Shown one piece after another: positions 1 to 4,959 of a stretch of DNA of 6,079 nucleotides. Origin of the DNA: CAYSHJ01 sp964589725 (lineage in GTDB: Bacteria > Planctomycetota > Planctomycetia > Planctomycetales > Planctomycetaceae); contig CAZPUJ010000514.1 of assembly GCA_964589725.1 (NCBI GenBank), positions 1 to 6,079 of the forward strand, read 5' to 3'. Made by a program: the position numbers and the translations under genes. Positions within the stretch are counted from its first letter, which is position 1, and the number at the start of each line of letters is the position of its first letter. The notes beneath the pieces are model-generated. The model made no database searches. It was not told the DNA's origin and saw nothing but the letters and a program-made list of their open reading frames with translations.

Positions 1-14
1 CACCCTGAGTCATC

Positions 15-66
15 GAAGGGTGTGGAGAAGGGTGTGGAATTGTCCGTGCGAGTATCCACGCCCTTA
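15..66. repeat. 12-bp tandem repeat with inverted partner
   Basis: The 12-mer GAAGGGTGTGGA occurs twice back to back (15-26 and 27-38). An inverted match, TCCACGCCCTT at 55-65, can pair with 28-38 over 11 positions with one G-T wobble. The block lies about 70-120 bases past the stop of the decayed cytochrome-type gene, in a stretch with no gene. It may be the edge of a larger intergenic repeat cut off by the window start. Function is unknown. Confidence 0.7.
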
Positions 67-76
67 GCAGGGCGTG
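57..76. other. Perfect 8-bp stem-loop
   Basis: CACGCCCT (57-64) and AGGGCGTG (69-76) form a perfect 8-bp stem around the 4-base loop TAGC. It lies about 60 bases past the stop codon of the minus-strand pseudogene, where a terminator would be expected. However, no T-tract follows on either strand, so a standard intrinsic terminator is not supported. Its left arm overlaps the sequence that could instead pair with 28-38, so the two pairings exclude each other. Confidence 0.5.
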
Positions 77-137
77 CCACCCGGGCCTTCTTCGAATTGA
101 CCCACGACCCGAAATCGGTGTGGCGATTTCGCGGATC

Positions 138-1702
138 TCAATCCTTCGTCAACGTCTCATCCAAATTCAACAACGCGCGCGCGACGAGCGTCCATGCGGC
201 GCGTTCGACCTCGTCCCCGTCGCCCGCACCGGCGATGGTTTTGGCGTCCAATTCTTTCGCCACGAGTCGTTGCCGTTGTGTGCTGAAGAATTCCTGCAGG
301 TGGCGAATTTCGTCTGTGTCGGACGACCGCACCAGGCAGACGCGGAACAGCTCACGCAGACGAGACTCCGTGTCGTCGGTGCGAGCGGCGAATCGCTGGC
401 CGAGAGCTTGAGCCGCTTCGACGAACACGGGATCGTTGAGCAGCGTCAGTGCTTGCAGCGGCGTGTTCGAGACTTCACGACGACAGACACACGCCTCGCC
501 GCTGGGAGCATCGAACGTTGAGAACATGGCATACGGCGCGGTTCGTTTCGCAAACGTGTACAGACCTCGGCGATACCGATCGAGTCCCTCGCTGACTTTC
601 CAATCGAGACCTCCGTAAGTTCCCTCGGTCGTGATGCTCGCGGGCTGCGGCGGAAAGACGCTTGGCCCGCCCAGCTTGCGGCCCAGCAAACCGCTTTGAC
701 TCAGGATGACGTCGCGAATCAGTTCCGCTTCGACGCGAAAACGCGGGCCGCGCGCGAGCAGTTCGTTCGGCGCGTCGCGTTTCAAGAGTTCCGGCGTGAC
801 TCGCGACGACTGCCGGTACGTCGCGCTGGTGACGATCAGGCGGTGCAGACGTTTGAGAGATTTGAGATTTGAGATTTGAGATTTCAAATCGCCGACGAAG
901 TCCATCGCCAGCCAATCGAGCAATTCCGGATGCGTCGGCAGCGCGCCTTGGAAACCGAAGTCTTCTTGCGTGCGCACCAGTCCCCGTCCGAAGAAAGTGG
1001 CCCAATGCCGGTTCACGGTCACGCGCGAGGTGAGCGGATTCTGCGGCGACACCAACCAGCGAGCCAACGTCAAACGGTCGGCCGGCCGATCTCGCGGCAA
1101 CTTCGGGATCCGGAACGTCGAACTCAGGCTCGTCGGCGTTGTTGAGGAGTCCGAAGAAGCGGTAGTAGTCGGTGTGCGGGATCGGGTCGAATTTGTGTGT
1201 GTGGCATTGCGCACATTGCACCGTCAGCCCCAGCCAAACGGAGCCGGTTGTGGCGACTCGGTCGGTCATCGCGTGGAAGCGGAACTCCAGCGGGTCGATG
1301 CCCCCCTCTTCGTTCAAGTGGACGATATTCGGCACCGGTTGCGATCCAGCGGTGCAGGATGTCGTTCTGCTCGGCGGTGAGTTCGAACTTAGTCGACGCT
1401 GGCGGCATGTGCGCGTCGTCGGCGTCCGATAGCGAGATGCGTCGCAGCAACTCACTGGCTTGCGGCTTGCCCGGCACAATCGCCGTCCAGCCACTCTCCG
1501 CCGGAGCGATCGCCGCTTCGCGAAGATCGAGCCGCAACTCCGCTTGCCGCTGTTGCTCATCCGGGCCATGACACTTGAAACAGAAGCGCGACAGAATCGG
1601 CCGCACGTCTCGTGCAAACGAGGGAACGTCCGCCGCAAAAGCGGATTCCGACACCCACGGGCCAAGAGTCACAACGGCCAGGATGACCCATCGAGCGTTC
1701 AT
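138..1702 (-). pseudogene. Decayed PSCyt1-DUF1549-DUF1553 protein gene
   Basis: Three family segments lie in order, each in a different reading frame. Frame 1 (from 1702 to about 1330) has a signal peptide and a PSCyt1 cytochrome-type domain with the haem motif CFKCH at residues 41-45. Frame 2 (about 1335 to 1100) has only the end of DUF1549, with EEGGIDPLEFRF and CAQCHTHKFDPI. Frame 3 (about 1106 to 138) has a near-complete DUF1553, with RWLVSPQNPLTSRVTVNRHW, SNTPLQALTLLND and a normal C-terminus ending at TGA 138-140. About 520 codons remain, against roughly 800-1100 in intact members. Most of DUF1549 and the DUF1549-DUF1553 linker are missing. ATG 1702 is preferred to ATG 1735 because a signal peptide follows at once and AAGGGA lies just upstream. 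Intact relatives are common in planctomycetes, are exported, and often sit beside a DUF1501 gene; their exact role is poorly known. An assembly error is the main alternative. Confidence 0.88.
859..890. repeat. GATTTGA heptamer array inside DUF1553 coding
   Basis: GATTTGA occurs three times in exact tandem (859-879), followed by the variant GATTTCA (880-886) and AATC. On the minus strand it is read in frame as part of DLKSQISNLKSLKRLHRL. Family members normally have only about four residues between the FV of the preceding helix and the conserved LKxLHRLIVTSATYRQS block; here there are about twelve. The array therefore looks like a short in-frame insertion into a loop. It shares period and GATTT core with the intergenic array at 3822-3898. 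Confidence 0.75.
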
Positions 1703-1847
1703 CGTTCGTCCCTTCGCAGAAAGCTTGGCGAGCAATCACCGCCAACAAGTTCCTCGCGAAGGGGCCAAAGGTCAAGAAAGACGAACTCGCAGAGTCGCCG
1801 ACGACACGCAGAAGTTGTCTCCGCGTCGTCAACAACTCCGCGGTTTG

Positions 1848-1923
1848 CTGTAGCCCGAGCCCTTGTGGCTCGGATGATTCTTGCTTTGGTGCGAATCATT
1901 CAGGCCACAAGGGCCTGGGCTAC
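1848..1923. repeat. Two-armed palindromic (REP-like) repeat, copy 1
   Basis: Arms 1850-1880 and 1893-1923 are inverted copies matching at 26 of 31 positions, around a 12-base centre. Each arm is also a small hairpin: CCGAGCC-cttgt-GGCTCGG on the left and CAGGCC-acaag-GGCCTG on the right. Four of the five inter-arm mismatches fall in paired positions and are compensatory. The element occupies the 256-bp gap (1703-1958) between the Cys/Pro-rich gene and the pseudogene; I see nothing else clear in that gap. It may also act as a transcription barrier after the upstream minus-strand gene. A second copy is at 4818-4909. Confidence 0.85.
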
Positions 1924-1958
1924 GGGTATCCGGAATTGCTGTTATGCACCCGCGAAAA

Positions 1959-2729
1959 TCAGCTCTTGTTGCGTCGCAGTTTGTTGACCATCGCCGAAGG
2001 GCCGAGATTGCTGCCTCGCGCGGTTTTGTCTTTTCCCCCCGCGGCCTCTGGTGGTGGCGGGGGAATGGGCACGTCTGGCACTGGCTCAAGCTGGTTTGGT
2101 TTGGGGGCCTGTTCGGAACCCGAGTCGGGAGCCGCTGGATTCGAGGGCGTCGCTTGAACCGGGCACGCGGAAATCGGCACCACGACGTAGTAGCGACTTC
2201 GCGGCTGACGCTCATGAATCGGCGTAAACGAGTTGTGATAGCGGCCGTATACTCCGTAATGGCAATCACGCACATGCCACTGCGACGGTACGGGCGCAGG
2301 CGGCACGCGTCGTGATTGCGGCTGCCAGTAGGGAACCTGCTGGTACGTGTAACCCAACTGAGTCGTGTCGGTCGGATTGGCGATCGTCGGATAGGTGCGA
2401 TATTCGCCGGAGTTCAGCGTGCCGGTGCCGTACCAAACTTCTGGCCAGTATCGTTCGTAGGTTACTCCGCGACGGATGACCGGCACTTTCGTGGGCTGCA
2501 CCCAGCCATAATCCGGCGGCAGGATATAGTAGTCGCAATGCGTCAACCATTTGAACGCGGGCTCCAGGCAACATGGCTGGCAGCCCGTGCGGCAGTATCC
2601 CGGCGCGCATTGTGGACACGGGCATCCGGAACCGTGAGGACAACTATCAGCGTTGGCGGTCGGCATTGCTGACGTCGCCAGCCAACAGAATCCAGCGAAC
2701 GCCAGGGTTTGGAGCAAGCGTGTCTTCAT
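1959..2729 (-). CDS. Exported Cys-rich/Pro-rich protein, unknown family
   Basis: This 256-aa protein is not one I recognise. ATG 2727-2729 is chosen because it begins a clear signal peptide, MKTRLLQTLAFAGFCWLATS, with likely cleavage after ANA at residue 27. An upstream ATG at 2783 would add 18 residues unlike a leader. The Shine-Dalgarno match is weak (GAGA about 8 bases upstream). After cleavage, residues 30-54 hold eight cysteines (30, 36, 38, 41, 46, 50, 53, 54), with others at 65 and later; there is no CxxCH. The middle is rich in Tyr, Trp and Pro (for example YERYWPEVWYGTG). The tail, about 189-256, is low-complexity, with PPPPP at 223-227 and a basic end. The gene starts 73 bases after the stop of the 320-aa Cys-rich gene, in the same direction. 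A disulfide-linked wall or surface protein is inferred from composition only. Confidence 0.82.
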   Translation of the reverse strand: MKTRLLQTLAFAGFCWLATSAMPTANADSCPHGSGCPCPQCAPGYCRTGCQPCCLEPAFKWLTHCDYYILPPDYGWVQPTKVPVIRRGVTYERYWPEVWYGTGTLNSGEYRTYPTIANPTDTTQLGYTYQQVPYWQPQSRRVPPAPVPSQWHVRDCHYGVYGRYHNSFTPIHERQPRSRYYVVVPISACPVQATPSNPAAPDSGSEQAPKPNQLEPVPDVPIPPPPPEAAGGKDKTARGSNLGPSAMVNKLRRNKS

Positions 2730-2802
2730 GACAATCTCTTCGAGAGGGAAGTTGGTTGGTCGAATTTGGAAATTGAAAATCAACGGATGTCGTCCGCTTC
2801 GT

Positions 2803-3765
2803 TTACCAGCCCTGGTTCCAGACGGAACGAGGCGGAATCACGGTGGAGATCGGCGTCAGGCGGCTCGACGGAATGCCGTTCGAGTAATTCATGGTGTGAC
2901 GAACGGTCGGAGCCAGCGGCACCGAGATCGGCACGCCGTAACCTTGAGCCGCGTAGAGCTGGCCGTCTCGCGAATCGAAATAGTTCGGGTCCGCCGCGTA
3001 GACCATTTCATACCAACCCAACGGCGGGACTCCCTGGCCGCAGTTTCCCATCGGACAGAAATAGGCCAGCTTGCCTTTGCAGTGCGCGTGCAAAATCCGC
3101 GATTGCTCTTCATTGCGAGCTCGAAACATCGCGCATTGGCACGCCCACCAACTGTTGCACTTCTGGCACATCGGCTCCCCGTGTGCACGGCAGTGATCGT
3201 AGTAAGTTCCGGTACGACCGTCGTCGAGGTATTCGCTCCAATCGCCGGCCGAGTCTCTCAAGTTACCGGCCATTTGGCCGACAGCATCACCCGAGTGATC
3301 GATGGTGTTTCGCATGTCGCCGAACGTGTAAGTTCGATACGGAGGCCGACAGCAGGGGCACGTTCCCGGTCGGTGCGCACCGTTTCGCGACTGGCAATCA
3401 CAGCCCGCGACGCATTGGCCCCTGCCGCAGCACGCGCCGTTGCAACCGCAACGCGCGTTCCCGGCTCCGGGTCCACGGCCACACGCACCGTTGGCACAAC
3501 CACCCGGATGAACTCCGCAGGCCGAGCCGACACAGCCCGATGTCGGCGTCTGACCGCACGATACTCCGGCCTCGAAGGCCACGGGGCGGATCGGTCCTTG
3601 CATCGGCGCGTACATCACGCGCCGATGGTCGGACATCCGCACGACTCCTGCGGGACCAGAGTTCGACGAGCCTTCGCCAGCCCACGTCGTCTGTGCGAAA
3701 CCTTGCAGCGTCACCGCCGCGAGCATCATCCCAATGCCGCAGCGAAGTAATTTCCTCATTACCAT
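2803..3765 (-). CDS. Exported protein with 23 cysteines, unknown family
   Basis: This 320-aa protein is not one I recognise. ATG 3763-3765 has GGGAG seven bases upstream, better placed than for the second ATG at 3759. A signal peptide spans residues 1-29, with likely cleavage after TWA. Residues 70-139 form a Gly/Cys-rich block with 15 cysteines, including CGCNGACCGRGQC. A second block follows at 191-242: C192, C200, C203, C209, C211, C229, C237 and C242, with H191, H195, H226 and H228 nearby. It could be a structured metal site or disulfide domain. The C-terminal 70 residues are Cys-free and Pro/Ser/Tyr-rich, ending in Trp. No CxxCH haem motif is present. It sits between two other exported-protein genes in the same direction. 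Planctomycete walls have been reported to be protein rich in cystine and proline; membership here is inferred. Confidence 0.85.
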   Translation of the reverse strand: MVMRKLLRCGIGMMLAAVTLQGFAQTTWAGEGSSNSGPAGVVRMSDHRRVMYAPMQGPIRPVAFEAGVSCGQTPTSGCVGSACGVHPGGCANGACGRGPGAGNARCGCNGACCGRGQCVAGCDCQSRNGAHRPGTCPCCRPPYRTYTFGDMRNTIDHSGDAVGQMAGNLRDSAGDWSEYLDDGRTGTYYDHCRAHGEPMCQKCNSWWACQCAMFRARNEEQSRILHAHCKGKLAYFCPMGNCGQGVPPLGWYEMVYAADPNYFDSRDGQLYAAQGYGVPISVPLAPTVRHTMNYSNGIPSSRLTPISTVIPPRSVWNQGW

Positions 3766-3821
3766 GATTTAGCTCCCACATTCCAATATCGTTTTCCGTG
3801 ATGGTGTTGTTGTCGTGCGCG

Positions 3822-3898
3822 GATTTTTGATTTTTGATTTTCGATTTTTGATTGAGAATGCGGACTGTGGTTCAATCAAAAATCGGCAATCGAAAATC
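3822..3898. repeat. Inverted array of GATTTTT-type heptamers
   Basis: The left half reads as strict 7-base units: GATTTTT (3822), GATTTTT (3829), GATTTTC (3836), GATTTTT (3843), then GATTGA. The right half (3872-3898), read on the minus strand, is GATTTTC, GATTGCC, GATTTTT, GATTGA. The arms 3829-3855 and 3872-3898 are inverted repeats matching at 24 of 27 positions, around a 16-base centre. The array fills much of the 147-bp gap between two minus-strand exported-protein genes. It is strongly AT-rich against a GC-rich background. It could form a long hairpin in the transcript, but there is no standard terminator U-tract. Confidence 0.85.
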
Positions 3899-3912
3899 TT
3901 CCGTCGTCCGTC

Positions 3913-4416
3913 CTACCAGTGGTGCGGCGGCACGAACCCGGAGAACGGGGCGTAGCTGCTGCGATAATTCACTTTCACTTCCGTCCCTTGCAGCTCCCAC
4001 TTGTCGTGCGATTCCATTCCGAACGGAGTCCACAGCCAGCTTCCTCGGACGCGGTAGTAGAACGGCGGATAGAGCGACTTGTACTTGTGCGGGTACAGCA
4101 TCTCGTGCGGAGCGAACGCTTGATTCGTGTAGACTGTACCGCCGACTTGTACCGGTACGTTCGGCACGGGGCACGGGTACATCGGAGCATGTGTCTGCGG
4201 ATAACGTTGTGGCATCGGCGCATAGTAGGCGACCGGAGCCGCGTGAGCACTGTTGCCACCGGCCTCCTGTGAGGTCATGCCCGCAACCTGTCGCACCGGA
4301 GACCCGGCGTACGGTTGCCGCTGCGTCACGTAGACGCGACGATCCGCGAAGACATCCGTGGTCCAAGCCACCACGATCAGGGCCATCACTAGCGACGACA
4401 AAAGCAGCTTCGGCAT
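3913..4416 (-). CDS. Small exported Tyr/Pro-rich protein, unknown family
   Basis: This 167-aa protein is not one I can name. ATG 4414-4416 is well supported: GGGAGG lies five bases upstream and a signal peptide follows (residues 1-24, cleavage after VFA). The in-frame extension up to 4557 has no leader character and is left out. The mature N-terminal half (25-90) is low-complexity and rich in Pro, Tyr, Gln and Ala, with one cysteine (C82). The C-terminal half looks folded and conserved: MLYPHKYKSLYPPFYYRVRG (106-125), then WLWTPFG (127-133) and ELQGTEVKVNY (141-151), consistent with beta strands. It ends PPHHW. It is first of three same-strand exported-protein genes. Expression may depend on the long structured leader upstream (4417-4817). 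An envelope role is inferred from export and context. Confidence 0.83.
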   Translation of the reverse strand: MPKLLLSSLVMALIVVAWTTDVFADRRVYVTQRQPYAGSPVRQVAGMTSQEAGGNSAHAAPVAYYAPMPQRYPQTHAPMYPCPVPNVPVQVGGTVYTNQAFAPHEMLYPHKYKSLYPPFYYRVRGSWLWTPFGMESHDKWELQGTEVKVNYRSSYAPFSGFVPPHHW

Positions 4417-4421
4417 GATTT

Positions 4422-4427
4422 CCTCCC
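4422..4427 (-). promoter_or_regulatory. Strong Shine-Dalgarno deciding start at 4416
   Basis: On the minus strand GGGAGG is followed by AAATC and then ATG. This is the best ribosome binding site in the window, and it fixes the start of the 167-aa exported protein over the longer in-frame alternative. Confidence 0.8.
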
Positions 4428-4438
4428 TGCGGCCGTGA

Positions 4439-4457
4439 CCGACGCTTTTTGCGTCGG
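4439..4457 (-). promoter_or_regulatory. Stem-loop in leader just upstream of RBS
   Basis: CCGACGC and GCGTCGG form a perfect 7-bp stem around a loop of five A (minus strand) or five T (plus strand). It ends about 11 bases upstream of the Shine-Dalgarno of the 167-aa exported protein, inside the probable 5' leader. This position suits a translational or mRNA-stability element, but no known riboswitch or leader class was recognised. Confidence 0.5.
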
Positions 4458-4534
4458 CGTGCGACGAACTCATCAGAATCGCGTGCTTGCGAACGCTGGC
4501 AGCGTCCACCACGAGGGTCACCACATCCTTGTTG

Positions 4535-4592
4535 TGACGGTTGTTCCAATCGGTCACGACCTGCCTGCCGCATCGGTTTTGACGGTTGTTCC
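4535..4592. repeat. 13-bp direct repeat pair, 45 bp apart
   Basis: TGACGGTTGTTCC occurs exactly at 4535-4547 and 4580-4592. The start-to-start distance of 45 bases is near four helical turns, so two bound proteins could lie on roughly the same DNA face. The pair lies upstream of the 167-aa exported-protein gene, making it a candidate operator pair. No regulator is identified. Confidence 0.55.
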
Positions 4593-4642
4593 GAGCGTCT
4601 TGACTGACAGCGGAGTGCGATCTCCATTACAAGCGTTACTCA

Positions 4643-4701
4643 CCGAAGGATCGCTACATCCGGAAGACTCATCGGCCCTTGCAAAGCCGGCAGAATCGTT
4701 A
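4643..4701. repeat. Three degenerate copies of a CCGnAAGATCG-like motif
   Basis: On the plus strand CCGAAGGATCGC (4643), CCGGAAGACTCATCGG (4660) and CCGGCAGAATCGTTA (4687) share a CCG(G)-A/G-rich-ATCG pattern, start to start 17 and 27 bases apart. The block is in the leader region of the minus-strand cluster. The match is loose, and it could be chance or part of a dispersed planctomycete intergenic sequence. Confidence 0.35.
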
Positions 4702-4817
4702 GAATTTCGCACCTTCACGACGCTGTAAATTGCCCAGCCTGACAGTTCGTGGTTCCGCTTTGAGGCGGCGCGATCTACGAGCCGGATACGGCTGGCCAAT
4801 TTGTGATCTCGGGTGAT

Positions 4818-4909
4818 CTGTAGCCCCGGCCCTCGTGGCTGGTTTGATTTGAATCCGTCAGAAGAATAAGCAGAACGCTCATCTCAGGCCACAAGGGCCT
4901 GAGCTACAG
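4818..4909. repeat. Two-armed palindromic (REP-like) repeat, copy 2
   Basis: The element is bounded by CTGTAG (4818-4823) and CTACAG (4904-4909). Its arms match those of copy 1 at 1848-1923. The left arm folds as CCGGCC-ctcgt-GGCTGG, with one G-T wobble. The right arm folds as a perfect 8-bp stem, CTCAGGCC-acaag-GGCCTGAG. The centre differs in length and sequence from copy 1. It lies between the divergent leader of the exported-protein cluster and the topoisomerase gene. No transposase is in the window, so it looks like a non-autonomous or REP-type element. Confidence 0.85.
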
Positions 4910-4947
4910 GATTTGTAGAATTGAGAACTGGCCAGCCGTAACGAACT

Positions 4948-4952
4948 GGAGA
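4948..4952 (+). promoter_or_regulatory. Shine-Dalgarno supporting TTG start at 4960
   Basis: GGAGA ends seven bases before TTG 4960. The frame is open only from 4942, after the stop at 4939-4941, and has no ATG before the conserved domain. This site therefore decides the TTG start over the later GTG at 5023, which has no comparable upstream motif. Confidence 0.65.
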
Positions 4953-4959
4953 ACCTCTC

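Larger units (their letters stand above)
4417..4817 (-). other. Long non-coding leader/promoter region
   Basis: About 400 bases between the exported-protein gene and the palindromic repeat hold no convincing gene; the minus-strand ORF at 4554-4799 has no ribosome binding site or recognisable domain. In minus-strand order it contains: a loosely repeated CGAT..TTCCGG-like motif (4643-4701), a 13-bp direct repeat (4535-4547 and 4580-4592), an imperfect 8-bp stem-loop (4517-4538), the perfect stem-loop at 4439-4457, and the Shine-Dalgarno. I could not assign a convincing -35/-10 promoter pair. The density of small structured motifs suggests regulation of the downstream cluster. Confidence 0.5.

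Noticed and set aside
138..1702. Programmed frameshifting joining the three cytochrome-family segments
   Set aside because: Large parts of DUF1549 and the linker are physically absent, so a frameshift would not restore a normal protein. No slippery site with a downstream structure is evident.
1557..1835. Minus-strand open frame of 92 codons upstream of the pseudogene
   Set aside because: It overlaps the signal-peptide frame of the pseudogene and has no leader, ribosome binding site or family motif.
2653..3767. Long plus-strand open frames (2653-3750 and 2709-3767) opposite the Cys-rich gene
   Set aside because: They are Arg/Ser-rich with no domain or leader. The minus-strand frame has a ribosome binding site, signal peptide and ordered Cys pattern, so these are shadows in GC-rich DNA.
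3822..3898. CRISPR array
   Set aside because: The units are 7 bases with no spacers between them, and no cas genes are present.
4417..4557. 47-residue N-terminal extension of the 167-aa exported protein
   Set aside because: It would bury the signal peptide inside the protein and ignore the strong GGGAGG site before ATG 4416.
4554..4799. Minus-strand open frame of 81 codons in the leader region
   Set aside because: It has no Shine-Dalgarno, no recognisable motif, and it overlaps repeated regulatory-looking DNA.
4844..4872. TTGATT then TAAGCA 17 bases later as a promoter for the topoisomerase gene
   Set aside because: The -10 match is poor and the site lies inside the palindromic repeat copy, so the evidence is too thin to list.
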